NCBI GenBank assembly: GCA_963665155.2
Contig: OY761986.2
Coordinates: 1,116,001 to 1,180,000, forward strand
DNA: 64,000 nt
Source: UBA1141 sp963665155
GTDB taxonomy: Bacteria; Chloroflexota; Dehalococcoidia; Lucifugimonadales; UBA3495
Reading direction: 5' to 3'
The translations under genes were made by a program, and so were the position numbers. The notes under the pieces were generated by a model that had not been told where the DNA came from, did no database searches, and saw only the letters and a program-made list of their open reading frames with translations. This document shows positions 27,831-36,115 of the stretch, piece by piece; positions within the stretch are counted from its first letter, which is position 1, and each line of letters starts with the position of its first letter.

Positions 27831-28586
27831 TTAGCTCAACGGAGTAATCGCCTCCGACGACCGCTTGCCCCGGCCAGCGAGCCTGGCCAGAAGAATCCCA
27901 AACTCATACAGCACCAATAGAGGAACCGCCACCAAGGCCTGATTCACAGGGTCGAACGTGGGAGTAATAATCGCACCCATGATAAATGCCACCACCACCC
28001 AATAGCGGCGGAACCGGCCCAGCATTTTTGCGTTGACCAGGCCAATCTGGGCCAGCAAATACATGACTAAGGGCGTCTCAAAGGCCAAACCCATCCAGAA
28101 CAACAACCGGATCATCAAGTTCACAATGTTGCTTACCTTGATAAGCGGGACGGCTACGCCTTCGCCGAAGGTCAACAAGAAGTGAAGAGCTGGCGGAGTC
28201 ATCACAAAGTAGCCGAAAGCCACACCGCAAGCGAAAGCCCCGAGCGCCCCCGGTAGGAATCCCAGTAGGTAGCGCTTTTCACGTCCCGTGAGGCCGGGGG
28301 CCACGAACATGATGATCTGGTAGAGGATTATCGGAAAGGCGATCACGAAACCGGCAACGAAAGACACCTTGATGCTGGTGGTTAGCAATTCGGTGACTTC
28401 GGTGAAAACCAGCTGCCCCCCAGCGCCGGTTTCCAAATCCCTAGCTGGCGCAACCAACCATTCGATAATCTTTTCGAAGAATGCGAAGGATACCGCACTA
28501 CCTGCTAATAAAGCGACTACGGAGATAGCGACCCGGCGCCGCAGTTCGCCCAAGTGTTGCAGTATTGTTAGCTCGCGATTATTCAT
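27831..28586 (-). CDS. tatC: Twin-arginine translocase subunit TatC
   Basis: A 251-residue polytopic protein with six predicted membrane segments. The cytoplasmic N-terminal HLGELRRR and the FMTPPALHFLLTFGEG-type region are TatC hallmarks, and ALAFETPLV-like LAFETPLVMYLLAQIG matches the conserved fourth helix. TatC recognises the twin-arginine signal. Its start overlaps the end of tatB by 8 bases, indicating translational coupling. Confidence 0.93.
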   Translation of the reverse strand: MNNRELTILQHLGELRRRVAISVVALLAGSAVSFAFFEKIIEWLVAPARDLETGAGGQLVFTEVTELLTTSIKVSFVAGFVIAFPIILYQIIMFVAPGLTGREKRYLLGFLPGALGAFACGVAFGYFVMTPPALHFLLTFGEGVAVPLIKVSNIVNLMIRLLFWMGLAFETPLVMYLLAQIGLVNAKMLGRFRRYWVVVAFIMGAIITPTFDPVNQALVAVPLLVLYEFGILLARLAGRGKRSSEAITPLS

Positions 28587-28986
28587 CTCCGTTCTTGGAG
28601 GGTGCCGGTCTGTTGGGCTCGGTTGCTCCTAAGCTCCCGTGTTCCGATGCATTCAGCCCCGAAGCCTCCAGCTCTAAAGCAGTGCGGTCCAATGCCTCTG
28701 GTCCCGAGCCTTCCGGCACAAAAACCACCGGCGCAACATCTCCCGGCCCAGTCCCGTCTTGAGACGATTGTGACTGGTCTGCGGGACGTGACTCCCGCGG
28801 TGATGACGCCTGTCCTCGTTCCTCCATGCTGATAGCAGAGGCGACTTCATTGAAGGTGCGTCGGAGGTCGCCCATAAGTTTGCCAGCGGTGCGGGCCAAG
28901 TTGATGGCCCTGTTTGGGCCAAGCACCAGAAAGGCCACAACCATGACCACTGCTATCTCGGCCAGGCCCATTCCCATCAAGTTCAT
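28579..28986 (-). CDS. tatB: TatB/TatA-family translocase component
   Basis: The N-terminal helix (GLAEIAVVMVVAFLVLGPNR) and amphipathic helix (ARTAGKLMGDLRRTFNEV) are Tat-family. The Gly-Pro hinge LVLGPNR and the DLRRTFNEV segment favour TatB over TatA. The tail after residue 60 is long, acidic and Pro/Ser-rich with no fold visible. It overlaps the maf-bearing gene by 4 bases (ATGA) and tatC by 8 bases, so all three are coupled. Confidence 0.82.
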   Translation of the reverse strand: MNLMGMGLAEIAVVMVVAFLVLGPNRAINLARTAGKLMGDLRRTFNEVASAISMEERGQASSPRESRPADQSQSSQDGTGPGDVAPVVFVPEGSGPEALDRTALELEASGLNASEHGSLGATEPNRPAPSKNGDE

Positions 28987-30941
28987 TGTCCGTCACCCCG
29001 CTGGCCGTCCCCGCTGCATTCAGAGTTCCCGTCAGAGTAGCTGGAACTCGGGCAAGACGCCCCACAAAACTCCGATGCTGCCGCCTGTTGTGCCTGTAAT
29101 CGGACTTGTTGCGACACCTGTCGATCCGGTTGCTCGCCAATTTGAGCAAGGCCAATTTGAGCATAGCCGAGTTCTTTTAGCATTTCCAACAGACGGCACA
29201 GCGGAAGACCGATTATGTTGGAGTAGCAGCCTTCCCAAAAGGCAGCGGGATGCAATTCATTGTCCTGGACTGCATAGGCACCCGCCTTATCCATGGGGGT
29301 GCCGGTGGCTATGGATACTTCAATCTCCGCATCGGAGAACTCACGAAGGGTCACATCGCTGGTCATGGTGTCGGTCAGGCTGCGCCCTGAGGCCACATCG
29401 ATAACTGTTAGGCCCGTGGACACGTGGTGACTGGTGCCCCGGAGAGCCCTAAGCATCCGGCGGGCATCTTCCTCATCTTCCGGTTTGCCGATGGGTCGAC
29501 CTTCCAGCACCACCATGCTGTCGGCGCCGATGACCACCCCCGAGTCGAGGGTTGATGCTACCTTCATAGCCTTTCCTAACGAAAGCCGGGCCACAGTTTC
29601 TTTGGGCGATTCCTCGTCAAGGACCTCTTCATCTATGTCTGCGGGCAAGACTTGAAAATCCAGACCTAGGCCAGTTAGCAACTCTTTTCGCCGGGGCGAG
29701 GCCGACGCCAGCACCAACTGGGCCGTCTTGTTAGTCTCAGCTAGGCCGACAAACCTCAGGGCCGCCACGCATTCCACATGATGGGTCTGCGGGAACATGT
29801 CGATGGGAACGACCTGAGTCAGAGCATATCCACCGTCGCAAAGGATTTTCAAATCTCGCGCCAGGGTTTCGGCGTCGCAGGAAACGTAAGCGACGCGGGG
29901 TATCCCCATCTGAATCAAGCTATTAAGCGCCTCGGGTTTGCATCCAGGCCTAGGCGGGTCCAAAACCAGGGCTGCCGGTTTTTCCTCCAGGCGGTGGAGC
30001 ACATCCTCGGTCCGTCCCAAAAGGAACTCCAGATTCTCCACACCGAATGCGTTCTCCCGGGCATCGGCCACCGCTGCTGAGGACTCTTCCACGGCAATTA
30101 CCTTTTTAACGTAGGGAGCAAGGAGGACAGCGAAGGTGCCCACACCGGTATAGGCATCTAAGAGCACATCTTCGGGCTTCAATTCGAGGCACTGGCGGAC
30201 CGTCTCAACCGCAGTCGCCGCCTGTTCAATATTGACTTGGAAAAATGATGGCGAGGAAACCCTGAACTGCTTCCCGTCGACCGAGTCGCCATAGCTCTTC
30301 TGCCCGGTAGTTATCTGAATATCCGGGTGGAACAATTGGGGTTGAACCAAATAGTCCTCTGTTTCCGTGCCAGCCCGGATCGACAGTTGGGTGGTTTCGC
30401 CACAGTTGCCTTGGAGTTGAGACAAACGGCGATTGACTTGACCGTGCATGAGTTGGCAATCATCGATGCCCACGAACTGACGCGTCTCTCGATTGACGAA
30501 GCCCAAAACCCCACCGGGACCGATGGTGAAGCGGGCGTGGTTCCGATAGCGGTATTGGCGCTCCGACGGCAAAACTCGGCTAACCGGCGGGTCCGTAAAA
30601 CCGCCAATTCGGACCAACGCATCTACTACTTTGTCTGATTTAGCCTTCAGTTGCGCCTCATAATCCAAATGCTGCCACTGACACCCGGTGCAGTCACCGA
30701 AGTATCGACAAGGAGGCTTCACCCGATCGATCGACGGTTCCAGCACCTCCACCAACCGGGCGGCCAAGTGCTTGCGGCGCACCCGCACTACCTCGGCCAC
30801 GACCCGCTCGCCGGGGATGCCGCCAAAGACAAACACATCCATGCCCGCATATTCGGCCATGGCTTCGCCCAGCCGACCCCAAGAGGTCAAGTCCAGGGTC
30901 AGCTTCTGACCCCGTTCAATATTTTCTTTAGTTTCATTCAT
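28983..30941 (-). CDS. RlmD-like rRNA uracil methyltransferase fused to Maf nucleotide pyrophosphatase
   Basis: Residues 1-60 form a TRAM domain; CRYFGDCTGC plus DDCQLM supply four Cys for the iron-sulfur cluster of RumA/RlmD enzymes. DAYTGVGTFA is the SAM site, and VLDPPRPGC with YVSCDAETLARD the catalytic Cys region. The second half begins LVLASASPRRKELL, the Maf signature, with VIGADSMVVLEGRPIGKP following. Maf proteins hydrolyse non-canonical or uridine-type nucleoside triphosphates. A low-complexity Gln/Ser-rich tail of about 50 residues ends the protein. I use ATG 30941, where TRAM begins; the promoter at 31000-31028 lies downstream of the alternative start at 31064. No frameshift joins the halves. 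Confidence 0.85.
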   Translation of the reverse strand: MNETKENIERGQKLTLDLTSWGRLGEAMAEYAGMDVFVFGGIPGERVVAEVVRVRRKHLAARLVEVLEPSIDRVKPPCRYFGDCTGCQWQHLDYEAQLKAKSDKVVDALVRIGGFTDPPVSRVLPSERQYRYRNHARFTIGPGGVLGFVNRETRQFVGIDDCQLMHGQVNRRLSQLQGNCGETTQLSIRAGTETEDYLVQPQLFHPDIQITTGQKSYGDSVDGKQFRVSSPSFFQVNIEQAATAVETVRQCLELKPEDVLLDAYTGVGTFAVLLAPYVKKVIAVEESSAAVADARENAFGVENLEFLLGRTEDVLHRLEEKPAALVLDPPRPGCKPEALNSLIQMGIPRVAYVSCDAETLARDLKILCDGGYALTQVVPIDMFPQTHHVECVAALRFVGLAETNKTAQLVLASASPRRKELLTGLGLDFQVLPADIDEEVLDEESPKETVARLSLGKAMKVASTLDSGVVIGADSMVVLEGRPIGKPEDEEDARRMLRALRGTSHHVSTGLTVIDVASGRSLTDTMTSDVTLREFSDAEIEVSIATGTPMDKAGAYAVQDNELHPAAFWEGCYSNIIGLPLCRLLEMLKELGYAQIGLAQIGEQPDRQVSQQVRLQAQQAAASEFCGASCPSSSYSDGNSECSGDGQRGDGQ

Positions 30942-30999
30942 AGATAGGTTACTGGCATAATTGGGTAACTGGCAAAATCGGTCACTGGCACCTGAGACT

Positions 31000-31028
31000 A
31001 CTATACTTGAAGGCGTAATCGAATCCAA
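31000..31028 (-). promoter_or_regulatory. Candidate promoter of the rlmD-maf/tatB/tatC operon
   Basis: Minus strand TTGGAT (31023-31028), 17-base spacer, TATAGT (31000-31005), about 60 bases before the ATG at 30941. Confidence 0.45.
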
Positions 31029-31216
31029 GGCAACAAGGCGACGGTGTCGACCGGTGTAGACCATTGAAGGCCACTCCGTCCCGAGTCTCGAGATTTTTCA
31101 TCGGTCCATTCGGCATCAGATGGTTTGATCGAAACTGAGACAAAGCGCAGTGGCGTCGCTCCCAAAGGTGGAACGAAATTGCAAAGCAGTTGGACGAACT
31201 GTTGGGGGTCAAGCAT
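31001..31216 (-). CDS. Possible small hypothetical protein
   Basis: A 71-codon frame from ATG 31216 (MLDPQQFVQLLCNFVPPLGA...) that reads with plausible composition but matches no family I recognise. The Shine-Dalgarno is weak (GCGG). The candidate promoter of the downstream operon overlaps its end. It could equally be a chance frame. Confidence 0.22.
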   Translation of the reverse strand: MLDPQQFVQLLCNFVPPLGATPLRFVSVSIKPSDAEWTDEKSRDSGRSGLQWSTPVDTVALLPWIRLRLQV

Positions 31217-31421
31217 TCCGCTAAACAAAGGAGGCAACCTACCCGATGGACCGGATAGCTGATCGCTGACAGCTAAATTTGACCCCCGTGCGACACACAG
31301 TATAAACTTGAACCGGCCTCTGCTGGCCCCGCCTTGATGGGCTGGCGCATCTAAGACGGCTAGGCCGCATCTAAGTATTTGTGTCCGAAATTTGGACAGC
31401 AATTAATTCTGGAGGCAGAAA

Positions 31422-31751
31422 ATGGCGGAACCCATAGAAGTTACCGAATCCAACTGGGAAGACCAGGTCATTAACTCGGACATACCGGTGTTGGTAGACT
31501 TTTGGGCCGAATGGTGCGGACCCTGCAAGATGATCGCACCGGCGGTTCACGAGTTGGCAATGGAGTATGACGGTCAATTGAGCGTCGGCAAGCTGGACGT
31601 GGACAGCAGTCCCAACATAGCTATGAAGTACGGCGTACGCAGCATACCGGCGTTGATTTTCTTCAAGAACGGGGAGGCGGTCCACACCATAGTGGGAGCT
31701 CGGCCCAAGGGTGCGCTAAAGAAAGAGATCGACAGCGTTTTGACCAGCTAG
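31422..31751 (+). CDS. trxA: Thioredoxin
   Basis: A 109-residue thioredoxin with the active-site WCGPCK (C32, C35), the VDFWAEWCGPCK strand and the cis-Pro loop VRSIPALIFFKNGE. It reduces cytosolic protein disulfides. ATG with GGAGG 6 bases upstream. A thioredoxin reductase-like gene lies 6 kb away but lacks the usual CxxC spacing context, so pairing is not assured. Confidence 0.94.
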   Translation: MAEPIEVTESNWEDQVINSDIPVLVDFWAEWCGPCKMIAPAVHELAMEYDGQLSVGKLDVDSSPNIAMKYGVRSIPALIFFKNGEAVHTIVGARPKGALKKEIDSVLTS

Positions 31752-31823
31752 TCGACGCACGGTTTTTCTCGGTGCTTGACCAGGCGGCTTTCCGCTCGCT
31801 ATTTCACGCACCATTTAAATCGA

Positions 31824-31920
31824 GGGAGTGGAAGGGGCCCGGTGGCTCTTGCGGACTTCAAATCCGTTGTGCCTCGTGACGAGCGGGGTAGGTGGGTTCG
31901 ACTCCCTCGCACTCCCGCCA
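31824..31920 (+). tRNA. selC: tRNA-Sec (anticodon UCA)
   Basis: A 97-base cloverleaf ends in encoded GCCA. The anticodon arm is gcgga-cttcaaa-tccgt, anticodon TCA. The D arm is the extended 6-bp form specific to selenocysteine tRNA (ggggcc-cggt-ggctct, with G-U pairs). A long variable arm is present (cctcg-tga-cgag). The T loop is ttcgact. The acceptor stem is gggagtg / cactccc, with an eighth position (G-G) and one T-stem position (U-U) mismatched. Length and D-stem are unlike any ordinary tRNA and match bacterial tRNA-Sec, including 2 bases between acceptor and D stem. It implies that the host reads some UGA codons as selenocysteine; selA, selB and selD are not in this window. Confidence 0.85.
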
Positions 31921-32246
31921 ACGATTTTAGCTTCAATTTGGCCGACCCGGATACGGCCAAGGCGGACGCGGGAGAATTGACGTCCAGGATGTCCGGTTAT
32001 GATAGGGCGATACCGCTGATGTACCCTGAAATGAGCGAGGAGCAATCAGCGGCGATGCCGGTGATGCCATAGAGACCCGTGGACGCGATTGGCGGAGAAA
32101 TTAATTTGGGTTTCGCAGCAGTGAAAAAGGCCAGACGCTCACGATCAGATGCGACATAGTGACCGAAGCTGACCGCAACGTTTGGTGGTTCGGTATCGGT
32201 GAGGTGCAGGACTTGGCCTTCCTCCGGACGTTAGTACCGTTCGCCT
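31921..32246 (+). other. Region downstream of tRNA-Sec, possible gene remnant
   Basis: A frame running out of the tRNA reads NLADPDTAKADAGELTSR ... MYPEMSEEQSAAM and stops at 32072. It is protein-like in composition but has no start or ribosome-binding site outside the tRNA. It may be a 3' remnant of an integrated gene, or chance. Confidence 0.25.
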
Positions 32247-32302
32247 GACCATTTTCGTCTGAGCATTTTCGTCTAAGTATTTTCGTCTGCGCATTTTCGT
32301 CT
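32247..32302. repeat. Four tandem 14-bp repeats
   Basis: Units at 32247, 32261, 32275 and 32289 share attttcgtct with variable first four bases (gacc, gagc, aagt, gcgc). They lie directly upstream of the B-box-like gene at 32326. Confidence 0.85.
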
Positions 32303-32325
32303 AAGCATTAAGGAAGTTCTATTGG

Positions 32326-32997
32326 ATGAACTGCCATATTCGCACCCAGCCAGCTAAGGGGCAGTGCCAGGCTTGCGGGAAATTCTACTGCGCTGACCGC
32401 GGGGACACAGTATGCCAACTCTGCCAGGAGGGCCGCAACTCTACTTCCACGGCTGGATGTGCAGATTCCACCGGGGAAGTCGTAATCGGTCAGCATAACT
32501 TGCCCAGGTCCTCCCGGACTAGGTACCCAGACATCAAGAGTCAGCCCCTTCAGCGGGTGATAGCGGTGGCCCAGACTGTTGAGCACGGCGAGACAGAGGT
32601 TACCCTCGTGGACTTGGAGTGCTTGGAGTTCTATGAAGATGGGTTCTTTGCAGAGGATGGGTTCGTCGCCAACTTTAGACTTAAAGGCAGTGGTCCCGGC
32701 GCACCCGTCCAAGCGGCGCTTCCCGTTCGGGGAATCATTCGGATTCCTATTTTCTATGCCAAGGCTACCGACAATCAAGGAAACGTATACGAATCGTGGC
32801 CCGCAAGTCGAGGAGGCATCCGTGACCGCTGGCGGCAGGTCCATCACTTCGCACCAGCGCTGGCGACCTCAGCACGTGTACTCCAGCTGAGCATCGAGGA
32901 GATCCAGTGGATGGCCCGTGCACCCGGTGTACGCTTACCCGGTGTACGCCCGGTGATCGAATCCGGCCCCTGGGAGTTCGACGTCTCATTGGAATAA
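32326..32997 (+). CDS. Hypothetical protein with N-terminal B-box-like zinc finger
   Basis: Residues 1-35 carry C, H, C, C, C, C, C spaced like a B-box/zinc-binding leader (MNCHIRTQPAKGQCQACG, KFYCAD, VCQLCQ). The remaining 185 residues are beta-rich (IRIPIFYAKATDNQGNVYESW ...) with no recognised domain. Such leaders are common on bacterial proteins of unknown role. AAGGA lies 11 bases before the ATG. The 14-bp repeats sit in its leader region. Confidence 0.6.
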   Translation: MNCHIRTQPAKGQCQACGKFYCADRGDTVCQLCQEGRNSTSTAGCADSTGEVVIGQHNLPRSSRTRYPDIKSQPLQRVIAVAQTVEHGETEVTLVDLECLEFYEDGFFAEDGFVANFRLKGSGPGAPVQAALPVRGIIRIPIFYAKATDNQGNVYESWPASRGGIRDRWRQVHHFAPALATSARVLQLSIEEIQWMARAPGVRLPGVRPVIESGPWEFDVSLE

Positions 32998-33092
32998 ACC
33001 GAAGGAATAAAACGCAGATGGCGTGACTGAACCTGGACAATCCTAGCGGCGGTTTAGACGGCTATTAGCATTTCTGCGGTCGTTATCGGTCA

Positions 33093-33253
33093 TTAGTCTG
33101 GGAACCCGAAAAACAAGAAAGCTATCAGGACGATAATAAAGACTACGAAAGCCGCTGAAAAAGGACCCTGCCGATCTAGGGTCAAATCGATTACACCAAC
33201 CCCCAGGAGGCCTTTATTGTGTTCTTTATCGTTGATATCTCAGGACGTCGCAT
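33093..33253 (-). CDS. Possible small one-TM membrane protein, frame disrupted
   Basis: A minus-strand frame ending at TAA 33093 reads NDKEHNKGLLGVGVIDLTLD followed by a hydrophobic helix SAAFVVFIIVLIAFLFFGFP. No start exists in that frame before a TGA, but one base of shift near 33240 joins it to an ATG at 33253 (MRRPE...), giving a protein of about 53 residues. A shorter TTG start at 33185 would give 30 residues. The sequence is coherent but the gene is short and damaged. Confidence 0.35.
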
Positions 33254-33384
33254 ATGTCCCGCTGGCCCTTTCCGGCGGCGATCAGTATCCCACGAGTTCC
33301 AAAATCAATCTTAGAAAAGCCATTTAACCGACACGTTTAACACTGGCAGCGGCCCGCTCCCGGCACCCAGTCATATGCCGTTTT

Positions 33385-34125
33385 TCAGAGATTGATCGTA
33401 TCCCCTCCAGTGTCGACTCGCGCGTCAATTTGGGTAGGTAGAGCCTCTAGGTCCGGGCTATTGACGATCCGCTCGATACATTCAACGCTACCGCCAATAT
33501 ATGTGCTGTCTGAATATATCTCCGTCGCCACGCACCAGGCCCGGTCTTCAGGCCACCAGATATTCGGAGACTGATCCCACCTAAGCTCCGGCTCCCAGAA
33601 GGACATGATCGCATCGATATGTCCGCTAAACAGCAGATAGCCCCGGTGCGGAACTCTCACACGCGCGCTACCGTACAGGCTCTGGTCAAAAAAGCCGAAG
33701 CCTTCCCAGACACAGTAATAGCAACGGTTCGGCGTCGAAGTGTATCCATGTAACAACTCTGCGATCTCACGGCAATCTTCAGACGAGAACTGCCCATCTC
33801 CTGGTATAGATCCCCAGCTGGGCGTCCGGCCGTGGGGCTCGGACAATTTCGCAATACGCCAAAACTGCATCTGCGGATGGACGGTACGACCGTTCCATCC
33901 CGCCACCGTAGACCAACGGACCGGCATATTCCCATCTCTGGCTCGGATCCCGGCTGGGTGGAAAACACGGGCGTACGCAGAAAATCCCTCGGGGACGAGG
34001 GAGCCAACCCCGACACCCTGTCGACCGGAGGCAGATCCCCAGGGCTACAAGCGCTCCTCAATCCACCCTGCCGTAGAGGCGTCGTCCAGAAACTCTACAC
34101 CTTCCGGCACTACTCTCCTAAGCAT
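33385..34125 (-). pseudogene. Conserved hypothetical gene interrupted by an in-frame amber codon
   Basis: From ATG 34125, with AAAGGAGGT upstream, the frame reads MLRRVVPEGVEFLDDASTAG, WIEERL, then TAG (34045-34047, codon 27), and continues in the same frame PWGSASGRQGVGVGSLVPEG ... to a stop at 33385. The downstream part contains HRGYLLFSGHIDAIMSFWEP and PNIWWPEDRAWCVATEIYSD, typical of a conserved hypothetical family I know from Actinobacteria and Chloroflexota. Total length would be 246 codons. A Trp codon (TGG to TAG) is the likely origin. The fragment after the next ATG (33927) might still be translated. Confidence 0.7.
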
Positions 34126-34140
34126 ATCAACCTCCTTTGC

Positions 34141-34217
34141 GGGCACCAGCATATATCGGCGTTTGTGGGCACCAGCATATATCGGCGTTTGTGGGTACCA
34201 GCATATATCGGCATTTA
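34141..34217. repeat. Three tandem 26-bp repeats upstream of the amber-interrupted gene
   Basis: Units begin at 34141, 34167 and 34193; all contain accagcatatatcggc, and the third carries two changes. They end about 8 bases from the Shine-Dalgarno of the gene starting at 34125, so they lie in its leader or operator region. Confidence 0.8.
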
Positions 34218-34317
34218 CCATTTGGGATGGCATCATACCCTGCCTGACTGCTAGGGGCTGTCGAACCCCACAAGCGGGCAGTTGCCTCTTCCAGCAGGCA
34301 GAAGTGTTTTTTCAGGG

Positions 34318-34540
34318 GTGATAGGCTTAAGGCGCAACGGGTACCCATACTGTCCAAGCTTAACCCGAATCATTCGGGAGAATCGCCGACCCGAAAAATA
34401 CCAGCCCGTGGAAATGGCGTGGGTAGACTCAAGGAGACGTGATGGATTAACTCTGCCCTGCCCACCTGGTGCTGGATGGTAAACACTATGACCAAGTCTA
34501 CCGGGATGCTGATTGGGACCGCTTTTTCTGGTCGGGGTAG
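34318..34540 (+). pseudogene. Small hypothetical protein, frameshifted
   Basis: GTG 34318 (AGGGG upstream) opens VIGLRRNGYPYCPSLTRIIR, ENRRPEKYQPVEMAWVDSRR, DGLTL. At the CCC run near 34456 one C must be dropped to continue PAHLVLDGKHYDQVYRDADW, DRFFWSG and stop at TAG 34538-34540. The two halves together form a charged protein of about 73 residues of unknown function. I do not recognise the family. Confidence 0.4.
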
Positions 34541-34626
34541 CAAGAAAGTACGGGGACCTTGTGCCTGGCCGCTGGCGATTAAGATACAATTCGGGGCCTG
34601 AGATCAAATTGGGAGGACTTAGTGTT

Positions 34627-35509
34627 TTGTATATTCGCATCTTGTTCCGGGCAAATCGGCAGTGGGTCCTCTTGTTGCTGTTGTCGGCCCTTGCGATAGC
34701 AGCATGTGGCGGGAGCGGCAGCAACCGCTGGAGTGCCAACAGCAACAGCAGTTTCGTCCAACGGAGGTGCAGTCAGCGCACCTACCGCGCTACTTCAAGC
34801 CACTGAGGCGCCCAAGAATCAAACGAGTTCCAGTGACGAAAGGTCGGAATTGGACGACGCCGTTGACCGCGGCATCGAACTTATGCAGGAAATGTTGGAT
34901 GTCCTCACTCGCGTTTCGGATGAAGGCAGCGCCCGAGAGGCAGTGGACGATGTGACAAGGATAATAAATCAGACAGAGGACCTGGCCGAAAGTTACTCCG
35001 AAGCGGAATTAGCCGCTGCCGATCTCTCTGGACGCTTCCGCAGTCTGGGCCAGGGAGTTAGCACGGAAATTGTTCGTCTTTTTGCCAATCCTGCGACCTC
35101 CAAGGCGTTGTCGGACGCCTTTAACGCTTCCCCAACTCACACCCCGCCAGTCGTGGTCAACGCGGGTTCATCCACTACTACGCCTTCAGGATTGCAGTAC
35201 ACAGACTTGGTGGTTGGAACCGGACAAGAGGCTCTCGATGGAGCAACGGCCGTGGTTCACTACACCGGGTGGCTTATGGACGGTACTAAGTTTGACAGTT
35301 CATTGGACAGAGGTGAACCGTTCCAATTTGTCATCGGCGCAGGTCAAGTAATTAAGGGCTGGGACGAAGGCGTGGGAACGATGAATGTTGGAGGAAAGAG
35401 GGAATTGATTATCCCTCCCGACCTGGCCTACGGGGAACGCGGGGCCGGGGGAGTGATTCCGCCAGGCGCGACATTGAAGTTCGAAGTGGAGCTAATTGGA
35501 CTCCGCTGA
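34627..35509 (+). CDS. FKBP-type peptidyl-prolyl isomerase lipoprotein, frameshifted after the lipobox
   Basis: The C-terminal half is a complete FKBP domain (VVHYTGWLMDGTKFDSSLDR, FVIGAGQVIKGWDEGV, PPDLAYGERGAGGVIPPGA). A helical linker (about 50-150) precedes it. The signal peptide is in a different frame: from TTG 34627 (GGAGG upstream) LYIRILFRANRQWVLLLLLS followed by the lipobox LAIAAC. Dropping one G at 34711-34713 joins it to the downstream frame as ACGGAAATAGVPTATAV. The protein would be a surface lipoprotein that folds exported proteins. Without the fix, translation from the GTG at 34706 would give a cytosolic protein of 267 residues. Confidence 0.78.
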
Positions 35510-35684
35510 CCGTTTTACGATATCGCCTCGGAATTATTGGGAGTCGCCTCGGAAGTGCGGTGTTGATCGTGAGAATGTCTGGTGGAGCAGTCGGTCTGGG
35601 AGATTGAGGTTGGTAATAGTTTCTGTCGTGGCGACTGAAAACAGGGCCAACATTGACCCGCTCAAAAAGTGTTAACAATTTGGC

Positions 35685-35870
35685 CTACTGGCGTTGTGTA
35701 CTGTACGTGAGGAAAACGAAAGTCTCCAGTGCCACGGCTGTAAAGCCAGTCGCAATTGCTTGCCGACTAAGCGGTGTCCACTCCCAGAGAGCATCACCCA
35801 ATACAACAAGAGGCATCCACAACCTCAAAACCCATAGAACCGAGCCAACTATCAATGTTAGTGTTCTCAT
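35685..35870 (-). CDS. Possible small two-helix membrane protein
   Basis: The ATG at 35870 (GGGAG upstream) starts MRTLTLIVGSVLWVLRLWMP, followed by a second hydrophobic stretch QAIATGFTAVALETFVFLTY. No family is recognised, but two well-formed membrane segments and a plausible ribosome-binding site argue for a gene. The longer frame from 35924 overlaps a terminator hairpin and is less likely. Confidence 0.45.
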   Translation of the reverse strand: MRTLTLIVGSVLWVLRLWMPLVVLGDALWEWTPLSRQAIATGFTAVALETFVFLTYSTQRQ

Positions 35871-35904
35871 TGGAGGCACTCCCGCCAAAATAGTATCGAC
35901 CATA

Positions 35905-35940
35905 GACCCTGGCCCTGAAATCAAGGGCCGGGGTCTTTTA
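35905..35940 (+). terminator. Strong terminator-like hairpin, plus orientation
   Basis: A 12-bp stem (gaccctggccct / agggccggggtc, one G-U) with loop gaaatca, followed by TTTT on the plus strand. The nearest plus-strand gene ends 400 bases earlier (FKBP). Confidence 0.7.
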
Positions 35941-36115
35941 TTGGTTCAGCGTTTGCGGGATTTTTACCATTTCGCGAGCCGATTGCAAATATCTGGCTGC
36001 ACACTCTACTTGAGTGCTCTTCAAAGATAGACAAATCGTCTCGCCGACGCTACTATTCAGCCAAATCTTCTTTCCCATAGCTATCCGGTAGCAAATTCTT
36101 TCGAAAGGTGACGTT

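Noticed and set aside
31776..32072. 98-codon frame across the tRNA-Sec
   Set aside because: Its first half is the tRNA gene itself; only the tail after 31921 is noted as a possible remnant.
34045..34047. Amber codon as pyrrolysine
   Set aside because: No pylT-like tRNA or pyl gene is visible, and the sequence context suggests a former Trp codon.
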